Positions 1 to 7,090 of a stretch of DNA of 64,000 bases are shown in pieces. The stretch covers positions 1,302,001 through 1,366,000 of the forward strand of contig NZ_CP097800.1 of NCBI RefSeq assembly GCF_000612545.2, in the 5' to 3' direction. The position numbers were made by a program, and so were the translations under genes. The stretch's first letter is position 1, and every line of letters starts with the position of its first letter. The notes beneath the pieces were generated by a model. That model was not told the DNA's origin and made no database searches. It saw only the letters and a list, made by a program, of their open reading frames with translations. The stretch comes from Streptomyces sp. PCS3-D2 (lineage in GTDB: Bacteria; Actinomycetota; Actinomycetes; Streptomycetales; Streptomycetaceae).

Positions 1-1251
1 TTGGCCGCGGTGCGGTGTGATCTGGAGGATTTCGCGGCGGAGGTTTTCGAGCCGTTCGCGCGGAATGATCAGCGTCGGTGGGGGCGGGTCTACCTGCGTG
101 GGCTGCTGACCGACGGGCAGCGCAAGTCGGTCGAGCCGATGGCCGCCCGGCTGGGCGAGGACGGGAACCGTCAGGCCCTGGCCCACTTCATCACCACCAG
201 TCCGTGGGATCCGGCGCATGTGCGGGCCCGGCTGGCCTGGAGGATGGAAAGGGCGATCCGGCCCACCGTGCTGGTCTTCGACGACACCGGGTTCCTCAAG
301 GACGGCAATGCCTCGGCGTGTGTGTCGCGGCAGTACACCGGCACCGCGGGCAAGGTCACCAACTGCCAGGTGGGCGTCTCCCTGCACATGGCTTCGGATC
401 ATGCCTCGGCGGCGGTCGACTGGCGGCTGTTCCTGCCCGAGACCTGGGCGCCCGGGTCGGTGAAGGCGGATCCGGACAAGGTCGCCCGCCGCACCGCCTG
501 CGGTATCCCCGACGACATCGGGCATGTGGAGAAATGGCAGCTGGCCCTGGACATGCTGGATGAGACCCGCTCGTGGGGCATCGAGGTGCCGCTGGCCATT
601 GCGGACGCCGGATACGGCGACGCCGCGGCCTTCCGGCACGGCCTGCAGGCCCGCGGCCTCAACTACGTCGTGGGCATCTCCACCACCCTCTCGGCCCAGC
701 CCGGCCCCGCGGTGCCGGTCGCCGAGCCGTACTCCGGGACCGGGCGCCCGCCGGTGGCGAAGTACCCCGACAAGCCGCAGTCGGTGAAACAGCTGGTCAT
801 CGCGGCCGGCCGGAAGGCGGCGAAGCCGGTGCAGTGGCGTGAGGGATCCCGGCCCGGCACGGGCCGCAGCGGCTTCAAGCGGATGTACTCGCGGTTCGTG
901 GCCTTGCGGATCCGGCCTGCCGGACGCGAGGTCCGCCAGACTGTTGACGGACCGGAACTGCCGGAGTGCTGGCTCCTGGCCGAGTGGCCAGCAGGCCAGG
1001 CCGAGCCGGTCCAGTTCTGGCTCTCCGACCTGCCCGCCGACACCCCGCTGACCACCCTGGTCCGCCTGGCCAAGCTCCGCTGGCGCATCGAACACGACTA
1101 CCGCGAGATGAAGCAGGCCCTGGGCCTGGCCCACTTCGAGGGCCGCACCTGGAACGGCTGGCACCACCACGTCACCCTCGTCTCCGTCGCGCACGCCTTC
1201 TGCACCCTGCAACGACTGGCCAGAGCCCCAAAAGACACGGCGCTGGCCTGA
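1..1251 (+). CDS. IS701-family DDE transposase (zero-frame product)
   Basis: This gene codes for a transposase of the IS701 type that would cut and rejoin the ends of its element. The 416-residue product carries a DDE catalytic set: Asp94 (VFDDTGFLKDG), Asp202 (IADAGYGDA) and Glu364 within an IEHDYREMKQ segment of the Y-R-E-K type. A TTG at base 1 could be the start, but the frame is open to the window edge and may begin earlier. The zero frame stops at 1249-1251, directly before a region that in the -1 frame looks like a natural family C terminus. The full-length enzyme may therefore need frameshifting or be broken. Family assignment is firm; activity is uncertain. Confidence 0.85.
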   Translation: MAAVRCDLEDFAAEVFEPFARNDQRRWGRVYLRGLLTDGQRKSVEPMAARLGEDGNRQALAHFITTSPWDPAHVRARLAWRMERAIRPTVLVFDDTGFLKDGNASACVSRQYTGTAGKVTNCQVGVSLHMASDHASAAVDWRLFLPETWAPGSVKADPDKVARRTACGIPDDIGHVEKWQLALDMLDETRSWGIEVPLAIADAGYGDAAAFRHGLQARGLNYVVGISTTLSAQPGPAVPVAEPYSGTGRPPVAKYPDKPQSVKQLVIAAGRKAAKPVQWREGSRPGTGRSGFKRMYSRFVALRIRPAGREVRQTVDGPELPECWLLAEWPAGQAEPVQFWLSDLPADTPLTTLVRLAKLRWRIEHDYREMKQALGLAHFEGRTWNGWHHHVTLVSVAHAFCTLQRLARAPKDTALA

Positions 1252-1352
1252 CCCTCTACCGGATCATCCGCGAGCTACAAACCCTTCTCGCGACATGGAA
1301 CGGCGCCTGCCCCACCTGTCACCGCGACATACCCACCCCAATACGGACCTGA
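1227..1352 (+). other. Candidate -1 frameshift heptamer and transposase C-terminal extension
   Basis: Bases 1227-1233 read C CCA AAA in the zero frame, a canonical X-XXY-YYZ slippery heptamer, six codons before the zero-frame stop. After a -1 slip, translation continues to a TGA at 1350-1352 and adds 39 residues, including GLTLYRIIRELQTLLATW and a CPTCH motif, giving about 450 residues. The extension has strong actinobacterial codon use and a compact Cys/His pattern, so it looks like real protein. A simple frameshift mutation would leave the same trace. Confidence 0.5.
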
Positions 1353-1365
1353 CCAAGCACTACTA

Positions 1366-1377
1366 GTGTCCTGCGCC
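1366..1377 (+). repeat. IS630 left inverted repeat
   Basis: GTGTCCTGCGCC, perfect reverse complement of 2508-2519, directly after the TA target duplicate at 1364-1365. Confidence 0.92.
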
Positions 1378-1382
1378 AGTAG

Positions 1383-2522
1383 TTGATCGTTAGTTGGTAT
1401 GTGACTTCTGCTGCTGGTGCGTCTGCTCCTCGTCGGGGCCCGAAGCTCGAGCCGTTGCTGCTCTCTACTGATGAGCGGGCGGCGTTGGAGCGGTGGACAC
1501 GTCGGGCAACGTCGGCCCAGGCTCTGGCCCTGCGCGCACGGATTGTGCTGGCGTGCGCGGGGCCGGAGGTGCCGCCGATCGTCGCGGTCGCCAGGGATCT
1601 GCGGGTCACCGCGGACACGGTCCGCAAGTGGCGGCGGCGGTTCCTCGCCGAGCGGCTGGACGGGCTCGTTGACGAGCCGCGACCAGGCCGCCCGCCCACC
1701 ATCAGCGTCGACCAAGTCGAGGCGGTCGTGGTCACCACGCTGGAGGAACTCCCGAAGAACGCCACCCACTGGTCGCGCAAGTCGATGGCGGACCGCAGCG
1801 GCCTGTCCAAGTCCACAGTGGGCCGGATCTGGCGGAAGTTCCAGCTCAAGCCGCATCTGACGGACACGTTCAAGCTGTCGACGGACCCGCTGTTCGTGGA
1901 GAAGGTCTACGACGTCGTGGGTCTGTACTTCAACCCGCCCGAGGGCGCGGTGGTGCTCTCGGTGGACGAGAAGTCCCAGATCCAGGCCCTGGACCGGTCC
2001 CAGCCGGTGCTGCCGATAATGCCCGGCATGCCCGAGCGGCGGACCCACGACTACGTGCGCAACGGCCTGACCACCCTGTTCGCCGCGTTCGACGTCGCCA
2101 CCGGTGAGGTCATCAGCGCCCTGCACCGCCGACACCGGGCGGCCGAGTTCAAGAAGTTCCTGATCAAGATCGACAAAGAGGTGCCCGCCCATCTCCAGGT
2201 CCACCTGATCTGTGACAACTACGGCACCCACAAGACCCCGGCGATCAGGACATGGCTGGCCAAACACCCCCGCTTCCAGTTGCATTTCACCCCGACCGGC
2301 TCCTCGTGGATCAACCAGGTCGAGCGGTGGTTCGGCTTCCTGGCCGACCAGATGATCCGCCGCGGCGCCCACAAGAACGTCCAGGCCCTCGAAGCGGACA
2401 TCCGTAAGTGGGTCAAGAACTGGAACGAAGACCCCAAGCCGTTCATCTGGACCAAGACTGCCGAGGAGATCCTCGACTCCCTCGCCCGTTTCTGCCGACG
2501 GATCTCCGGCGCAGGACACTAG
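1383..2522 (+). CDS. IS630-family transposase
   Basis: The 379-residue protein mobilises the surrounding element. The N-terminal third holds helix-turn-helix segments (about residues 45-110, with VTADTVRKWRRRFL, and again near 140-155, SKSTVGRIWRKF). The C-terminal DDE domain shows Asp near 195 (VLSVDEKSQ), Asp near 278 (LICDNYGTHK) and Glu near 314 (NQVERWFGFL), the usual IS630 spacing. I use the TTG at 1383; a GTG at 1401 in the same frame is the alternative. The stop codon TAG at 2520-2522 is formed by the TA duplicate plus the G of the target, so the element itself does not encode its stop. The frame is intact and probably functional. Confidence 0.92.
   Translation: MIVSWYVTSAAGASAPRRGPKLEPLLLSTDERAALERWTRRATSAQALALRARIVLACAGPEVPPIVAVARDLRVTADTVRKWRRRFLAERLDGLVDEPRPGRPPTISVDQVEAVVVTTLEELPKNATHWSRKSMADRSGLSKSTVGRIWRKFQLKPHLTDTFKLSTDPLFVEKVYDVVGLYFNPPEGAVVLSVDEKSQIQALDRSQPVLPIMPGMPERRTHDYVRNGLTTLFAAFDVATGEVISALHRRHRAAEFKKFLIKIDKEVPAHLQVHLICDNYGTHKTPAIRTWLAKHPRFQLHFTPTGSSWINQVERWFGFLADQMIRRGAHKNVQALEADIRKWVKNWNEDPKPFIWTKTAEEILDSLARFCRRISGAGH
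2508..2519 (-). repeat. IS630 right inverted repeat
   Basis: GGCGCAGGACAC, perfect reverse complement of 1366-1377, followed by the TA duplicate at 2520-2521. The last codons of the transposase run through this repeat. Confidence 0.92.
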
Positions 2523-3679
2523 GCCGCATCCGGCTCCGGACCGGCGCCGGGCCCGGGGCTGGAATCGAGGTCGGGGCCGGAATCGGGGTCGGGGCCCGGG
2601 TCGGGGTCGGGGTCGGGGTCGGGCAGGGAGCGGGACGCTCCGACCGGGAGGTCCCAGAGGTCCTCGCGGGGCCGGCCCGAGCGGGACCAGGCGGCTTGGG
2701 TGCGGTGCAGGGGCTCCATGACCGGTTCGGCGGAGAGCACGAACGCGGCCCAGTGCATGGGGGCCATCCGCCGGGCCCCCAGGTCGACGCAGGCCCGGAC
2801 GGCCTCCTCCGGGTCGGCGTGGACGTCGCCGAGCCACCAGCGCGGGGCGTACGCGCCGACGGGCAGGAGGGCGAGGTCGATGCCCGGGTGGCGGCGGCCG
2901 ATCTCGCGGAACCACCGGCCGTAACCGGTGTCTCCCGCGAAGTAGACCTTCCTCGGGACGGGGCTCAGGGTGTCGGTGAGGATCCAGCCGCCCCACAGGG
3001 ACCGGCAGGTGTCGATCAGGGACCGCTTCGACCAGTGGTGGGCGGGGACGAACTCGAACCGTACGCCGCCCAGTTCGGCCGCCTCCCACCAGTCGAGGTC
3101 GGTGACCCGGGTGAAGCCGCGGCGGCGGAACCACCCTGCGAGGCCCGCGGGGACGAAGAAGGCGGTGTCCCGGGGCAGCCGCCTGAGCGTGGGGGCGTCG
3201 AGGTGGTCGTAGTGGTTGTGGCTGATCACGACCGCGTCCACCGGGGGCAGGTCCTCCCAGCGCACTCCGACGGGCGTCATCCGAGACGGCGTGCCGAGGA
3301 TCCTGCGGGACCAGACCGGGTCGGTCAGCACGGTCAGTCCGCCGGTCCGCACGATCCAGCTGGCATGCCCGGCCCAGGTCACGGACACCGCGCCGGCCTC
3401 CGTCACGGGAAGCGGGCCCGGTTCGTACGGAAGATCCGGGATGCCGCGCAGCCCTTCGGGGCCGGGCCGGAAGGCGCCCTCGCGGGCGAGCCGGGCGAAG
3501 GCGCGGACTCCGGGGAGTGGGGTGGTGAGCCGGTCGGCGAACGAGCGGGGCCAGCGGCGGTGTTCACCGAGCGGGCGCGGGGCGGACGGGAGCGGCGCCC
3601 GCGGGGTGCCGGCCGGGCGTGGGGGCCCCGCGGAGGGGGCGGCCGGGGCGGGTGCGGCGGCGTCCGTCCGGTCCCTCAT
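2519..3679 (-). CDS. MBL-fold metal-dependent hydrolase (UlaG/NAPE-PLD-like)
   Basis: A metallo-beta-lactamase-fold hydrolase of 386 residues, resembling the UlaG/NAPE-phospholipase D branch. The metal-binding block SHNHYDHLD lies near residue 152, with PAHHWSKR near 213, FAGDTGYG near 245 and MHWAAF near 300; the set looks complete. I start at the ATG at 3679 because GGAG sits seven bases upstream; an ATG at 3700 lacks a ribosome site. The last 35 residues are an Asp-Pro-Gly-rich tail encoded by G-rich repeats and are unlikely to be part of the fold. The stop codon TAG (2521-2519) lies at the IS630 junction, and the same TAG existed before insertion. The substrate is unknown. Confidence 0.85.
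   Translation of the reverse strand: MRDRTDAAAPAPAAPSAGPPRPAGTPRAPLPSAPRPLGEHRRWPRSFADRLTTPLPGVRAFARLAREGAFRPGPEGLRGIPDLPYEPGPLPVTEAGAVSVTWAGHASWIVRTGGLTVLTDPVWSRRILGTPSRMTPVGVRWEDLPPVDAVVISHNHYDHLDAPTLRRLPRDTAFFVPAGLAGWFRRRGFTRVTDLDWWEAAELGGVRFEFVPAHHWSKRSLIDTCRSLWGGWILTDTLSPVPRKVYFAGDTGYGRWFREIGRRHPGIDLALLPVGAYAPRWWLGDVHADPEEAVRACVDLGARRMAPMHWAAFVLSAEPVMEPLHRTQAAWSRSGRPREDLWDLPVGASRSLPDPDPDPDPGPDPDSGPDLDSSPGPGAGPEPDAA
2585..2628 (+). repeat. G-run tract (G-quadruplex candidate)
   Basis: Eight runs of three or four G, mostly spaced by TC, lie on the plus strand, which is the template strand of the MBL gene's 3' end. The array encodes the Asp-Pro repeat of the protein tail. It satisfies the four-run G-quadruplex pattern several times over. 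Confidence 0.6.
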
Positions 3680-3705
3680 CGAGCAGTCTCCGTTCACCAT
3701 GGTCC

Positions 3706-3777
3706 GGGGTCGGCCGGGGCGGGGGTCGGGGTGGGCCGGGGATCGAGGTGGGCTGGGGGTCGGGGTGGGCCGGGGGT
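3706..3777 (+). repeat. G-rich imperfect repeat between two minus-strand genes
   Basis: The short gap between the aminotransferase-like gene and the MBL gene consists of repeated GGGGTCGGGGTGGGCC-type units, with at least eight runs of three or more G. It resembles the tract at 2585-2628, so the MBL gene is bracketed by G-rich repeats. No promoter could be read inside it. Confidence 0.5.
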
Positions 3778-5003
3778 CAGGCCAGCTCGGCCAGGACCGA
3801 TCCGAGGAGGTCCAGGGAGCTCCGGACGTGGGGCAGCGCGAGCGGGTCCCGGGCGGTGAGCACGGCCAGCCGCTCCTCGGGGGTGGCGCCCAGCAGCGGT
3901 CCGGTGGACAGTCTGACCCGCAGTGCGCCCAGTTCGTCCGCGAACCGCTGTCCGCCCGGGGTGGGCGCGCCGAGCCGGCCGCCGAGCCAGTCCTCCAGTT
4001 CCATGGCGTCGCCGACCCCGTGCCGGGCGAGTCCGGCGCGCAGCGGGGTGAGGTCGGCGTAGAGGTGCCGCCCGGCCTGCGGGGGTCGGGCCAGCGCCCC
4101 CGCCGCGCGGAGCTCGCGGTACGCGGCGGCCGCCACCTGGCCGTGCAGGCGGGCGGCCGCGTGAGCGCGTGCGGCGACCGCTTCGGGTTCGTCGAGGGCG
4201 TGCGCGGCGGCACCGGCCACGGGTCCGGCGACCATCGCGCCGGTGGCGGTGAGGACGTCGAGGGTGCCGGCGTGCAGCCGGTCCCCGCGCGGGGTGTCGG
4301 GGAAGCGGACCACTGCTGCCGGCCAGCCGGCCGGCAGCAGTGCGCCGGACAGGTCGACGAGGACCGCCGCCTGTTCGGGCAGCATCTCGGCAGGGCTCAG
4401 GACGAGGTCGTCGTGGGGCCGGTGGACGGTGTCGCGCCAACTCTCGTCGCTGACGACGAACAGCCCGGCGGACGCAGCGGCCTCGCACGCCTCGCGCACC
4501 AGCTCGGGCGGCGGTACGGTCGCGGTCGGGTCGTCCGCGACCGACAGCAGCAGCACCCGCGGGTCACCGCCCTCGGCGCGGACCCGCCGTACGGTCTCCA
4601 ACAGGGCGTAGGGGTCCGGAACGCCGCCGCACTCGGCCGGGGTCGGCACATGGTAGGCGCGCCGCCCGAGCAGCCTGACCTGCGGGGTCCACCAGGCCGG
4701 GCAGGGCCGGGGCAGCATCACGTCGCCTCCGTGGGCCCCGAGGAGGGCCAGGAGCAGCGCCGGGGCGCCGGGGCCCGCCGCGACGTTCTGCGGTGAGGCG
4801 GCCAGTCCGCGGCGACCCCAGTACCGGCAGGCCGCCTCACGCAGGGACGCACCGCCGCCCGGTGGCTGCGCGGAGCAGCGCCCGGCGGCCGCGCCGAGGA
4901 CGGAGACGAGCTCGGAGATCACGGGCAGGCCGGGCTGGGGCGCGGGCGGGCCGTAGCGGACCGGCCCGCGGCCCTCCGCCACCGTGCGCTGCATCCCCTC
5001 CAC
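3777..5003 (-). CDS. Aminotransferase class I/II-like protein lacking all lysines
   Basis: The 408-residue protein follows the fold-type I PLP-dependent aminotransferase plan: a substrate loop near 75-90, an aromatic patch PCPAWWTPQ near 100, and VVSDESW with Asp185 where the pyridine-binding Asp belongs. At the place of the PLP lysine (normally SxSK) it reads VDLSGALLPAG, with Gly220 where lysine should be, and I find no lysine anywhere in the chain. It therefore cannot form the normal Schiff base and is probably not a working transaminase; a binding or regulatory role is an inference. The start is a GTG at 5003 with AAAGG upstream; an ATG at 4994 is possible. It lies upstream of the MBL gene on the same strand. 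Confidence 0.75.
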   Translation of the reverse strand: MEGMQRTVAEGRGPVRYGPPAPQPGLPVISELVSVLGAAAGRCSAQPPGGGASLREAACRYWGRRGLAASPQNVAAGPGAPALLLALLGAHGGDVMLPRPCPAWWTPQVRLLGRRAYHVPTPAECGGVPDPYALLETVRRVRAEGGDPRVLLLSVADDPTATVPPPELVREACEAAASAGLFVVSDESWRDTVHRPHDDLVLSPAEMLPEQAAVLVDLSGALLPAGWPAAVVRFPDTPRGDRLHAGTLDVLTATGAMVAGPVAGAAAHALDEPEAVAARAHAAARLHGQVAAAAYRELRAAGALARPPQAGRHLYADLTPLRAGLARHGVGDAMELEDWLGGRLGAPTPGGQRFADELGALRVRLSTGPLLGATPEERLAVLTARDPLALPHVRSSLDLLGSVLAELA

Positions 5004-5109
5004 CGCTGTCCGCCTTTCGCGTTCGCCGCACCGCTCGCTCTCCGCCGACCCTGACCTTTATACGATTGATTGCCCGCATATGCCTGTTGACGGATGCCGG
5101 ACTGCGGAT

Positions 5110-5682
5110 TCAGGCCTCACGCCCGGCCATCGCCAGCAGCCGGGTCTGAGCGTCCGCGCCGGCCGCAACCTCGACCGGCGCGGCGAACATGCCGCTGGCC
5201 GCCAGTGCGTCGGCGTACGGCATGAACTCCTTGATCGAGAACTCGACGAGCGTGTCGGGCAGCCGGTCGTCGGCGCCGATGCCGCGGCAGAGGTCCCAGG
5301 CGTGCACGACGCAGTCCGCGGTCAGCTGCGAGCAGTACGCCGCCCCGGGCGCGGGCCCGAACGAGAGCTGCACGGTCCGCTCCAGCGCGCCGGAGGCCGC
5401 GAAGGCGGCGTGCGCGGCGCCCGAGGCGCGGTCCCAGGCGGCGACCGGGTCGCCACCGAGCACGTCCCCGGAGAAGGCGTCGCCGAGCTCCTCCAGGGTG
5501 CGGCCCTCGGTGATCAGCGGCGGGACCCAGAGCTGCTCGCCGGTGACGTGGTTGACCAGGTCCCGGACGGTCCACTCCGTGCACGGGGTGGGCGCGCCCC
5601 ACTGGTCGCCCTTCACGGCGCGCACCCGCTCACCGAAGAACCGCAGCGCTTCGGCGTGCCGTTCGAGCAGCGTGTCGGACAT
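5110..5682 (-). CDS. TIGR03086-type DinB-like metal-binding protein
   Basis: A 190-residue protein of the mycothiol-dependent maleylpyruvate isomerase/DinB-like group common in actinomycetes. The hallmark TPCTEWTVRDLVNHV (near residue 30-45) carries a metal-binding His, and QLTADCVVHAWDL (near 120-132) supplies the second; members typically use three histidines for a divalent metal. The function of this branch is generally unknown; thiol transfer or metal binding is a family-level guess. The start at 5682 is chosen because the upstream extension is low-complexity and GGAGGG precedes this ATG. The 106-bp gap to the aminotransferase-like gene contains AT-rich bases (TATACG, CATATG) that may hold that gene's promoter. 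Confidence 0.8.
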   Translation of the reverse strand: MSDTLLERHAEALRFFGERVRAVKGDQWGAPTPCTEWTVRDLVNHVTGEQLWVPPLITEGRTLEELGDAFSGDVLGGDPVAAWDRASGAAHAAFAASGALERTVQLSFGPAPGAAYCSQLTADCVVHAWDLCRGIGADDRLPDTLVEFSIKEFMPYADALAASGMFAAPVEVAAGADAQTRLLAMAGREA

Positions 5683-5872
5683 GGCTCCCACCGCCCTCCG
5701 CCGGGGGTGACGTCCCCTGGTGCCACTCTCCTCGCCCTGGTCCGGACCTGCCACCGCCCCGCCGATCCCCCTTGCGCGCCAAGAGGGTCGTCCACATTTC
5801 AATACGCCCATCTCGAAGTTCGGTCTGATCGCTTACGGTGGGGCCAGCGCTTCGACGAGGAGGGTTACGGCC

Positions 5873-6763
5873 ATGGACGCCACGAACACCGCCACGAACG
5901 CCGCCGCGGACACAGCCGGAGGGACCGCGATGGACGCGGCCGGGGAGACCGCCGGGGAGACCGCCGTCTACACGCACGGCCACCACGAGTCGGTCCTGCG
6001 CTCCCACCGCTGGCGCACCGCCGAGAACTCCGCCGCCTACCTGATCGGCGAGCTGCGCCCCGGCATGACGGTGCTGGACGTCGGCTGCGGCCCGGGCACC
6101 ATCACGGCGGACCTGGCACGGCTGGTCTCTCCCGGCGGCCGAGTCACCGCCGTCGACGCGGCCGCGGACGTCCTGGCCCGGGCCCGGGCCCACGTGGAGG
6201 AGCGCGGTCTGGGCGGCGCCGTGCGCTTCGCCGTCGCGGACGTGCACGCGCTGGACCTCCCGGACGACTCCTTCGACGTGGTCCACGCCCATCAGGTCCT
6301 CCAGCACGTCGGGGACCCGGTACGGGCGCTGCGCGAGATGCGGCGGGTGTGCCGGCCGGGCGGCATCGTCGCCGCCCGCGACGCCGACTACGCGGCGATG
6401 ACCTGGTACCCGGCGACGCCGGGGCTGGACGGATGGCTGGACCTGTACCGGCGGGTGGCCCGCGCCAACGGCGGCGAACCGGACGCGGGCCGCCGACTGC
6501 GGGCCTGGGCCCGCCGGGCCGGTTTCACGGACGTGGCCTCTTCGGCCACGGCCTGGTGCTTCGCCACCCCGCAGGAGACGGCGTGGTGGTCCGACCTGTG
6601 GGCCGAACGGACGACCGCCTCCGGGTACGCGGACGCCGCCGTCCGCGGCGGCCACGCGACGCCCGGCGATCTGGAGGCCGCGGCCGGGGCCTGGCACGCT
6701 TGGGCCGCCGACCCGGACGCCTGGTTCACGGTCCTGAACGGCGAGGTCCTGTGCCGGGCCTGA
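5873..6763 (+). CDS. Class I SAM-dependent methyltransferase
   Basis: The 296-residue product is a UbiE/Methyltransf_11-type enzyme. Motif I VLDVGCGPGTIT lies near residues 67-78, the acidic end of strand 2 is VTAVDAAAD near 92-100, and motif II/III spans FAVADVHALDLPDDSFDVVH near 118-140. A C-terminal domain rich in Trp and Ala follows and is expected to cover the substrate; nothing identifies that substrate. GAGGAGGG lies a suitable distance before the ATG at 5873. The first 35 residues are an Ala/Thr/Gly repeat, probably disordered. It is the only plus-strand gene among minus-strand neighbours and appears to stand alone. Confidence 0.88.
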   Translation: MDATNTATNAAADTAGGTAMDAAGETAGETAVYTHGHHESVLRSHRWRTAENSAAYLIGELRPGMTVLDVGCGPGTITADLARLVSPGGRVTAVDAAADVLARARAHVEERGLGGAVRFAVADVHALDLPDDSFDVVHAHQVLQHVGDPVRALREMRRVCRPGGIVAARDADYAAMTWYPATPGLDGWLDLYRRVARANGGEPDAGRRLRAWARRAGFTDVASSATAWCFATPQETAWWSDLWAERTTASGYADAAVRGGHATPGDLEAAAGAWHAWAADPDAWFTVLNGEVLCRA

Positions 6764-6913
6764 CCCGGACGGTCCCTTCGGAGGGCTCCCCCCGAGGATG
6801 GCGTGCGCACGTCACAGTTGACGGGCGCCCTCAAGTACACCGGGAGACCACCCCATGACGGGCCGCGGCCGGCGACTGCCTCACGAACGGCGGCGATCTG
6901 ATCCGACCTCCGG

Positions 6914-7090
6914 GTGACCGGGTGCGGCGGCGACGACGCCCAGGACCAGGTGGTCCAGGTGTTCCCCGGAACCAAGGACACCGCCCTGTGCGAGGGACTG
7001 TCGGACATCGGCTACCACGATGAGCTGGACTTTGCCCGATGGCCGTCGGGCAAAGTCTTCGTCCGCTGCCTCGACGGGATCAAGAGGTAG
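6914..7090 (+). pseudogene. Possible remnant of a small lipoprotein gene
   Basis: An open frame of 58 codons from a GTG encodes a VTGCGGDD start, which looks like a lipobox plus one, without any signal-peptide hydrophobic stretch, followed by Cys-containing sequence ending in CLDGIKR. Codon use is strongly Streptomyces-like. The same frame is closed upstream by a TGA at 6899-6901, after residues (RPATASRTAAI) that could be a decayed signal peptide. A strong hairpin lies inside it, and it overlaps the converging DUF5107 gene by 11 bp. It may be a degraded gene or chance. Confidence 0.3.
7028..7057 (-). terminator. 11-bp perfect hairpin downstream of the DUF5107 gene
   Basis: Arms GACTTTGCCCG (7028-7038) and CGGGCAAAGTC (7047-7057) pair perfectly around an 8-base loop, 22 bases past the stop of the minus-strand DUF5107 gene. 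No U-run follows, as is common in actinomycetes. It also lies within the putative small frame at 6914-7090, which weakens that frame. Confidence 0.6.

Larger units (their letters stand above)
1..1362 (+). mobile_element. IS701-family insertion sequence, left end outside window
   Basis: The first 1.35 kb is almost entirely one transposase gene. The left end lies before base 1, so the left inverted repeat cannot be seen. I could not identify the right inverted repeat; the element must end before the CTAG at 1363-1366, where an IS630-family element begins. Two elements back to back suggest a permissive insertion spot. Confidence 0.7.
1364..2521 (+). mobile_element. Complete IS630-family element with TA duplication inside CTAG
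   Basis: The element is bounded by perfect 12-bp inverted repeats (GTGTCCTGCGCC) at 1366-1377 and 2508-2519. It is flanked by TA at 1364-1365 and 2520-2521, with C before and G after, so the empty site was CTAG. TA duplication within CTAG is the known target preference of IS630. Intact ends, duplication and transposase suggest a recent insertion. Confidence 0.92.

Noticed and set aside
2519-2522. Truncation of the MBL gene by the IS630 insertion
   Set aside because: The pre-insertion sequence across CTAG gives the same TAG stop, so the protein end is unchanged.
1-2522. Integrative element or composite transposon from two adjacent insertion sequences
   Set aside because: The elements belong to different families, no integrase, attachment site or cargo gene is seen, and the following genes look chromosomal.
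1275-3134. Long minus-strand open frame of about 619 codons across the IS630 element and MBL gene
   Set aside because: Arg/Pro/Gly-rich, antisense or out of frame to two well-supported genes, no domain and no ribosome site: a GC-rich shadow frame.
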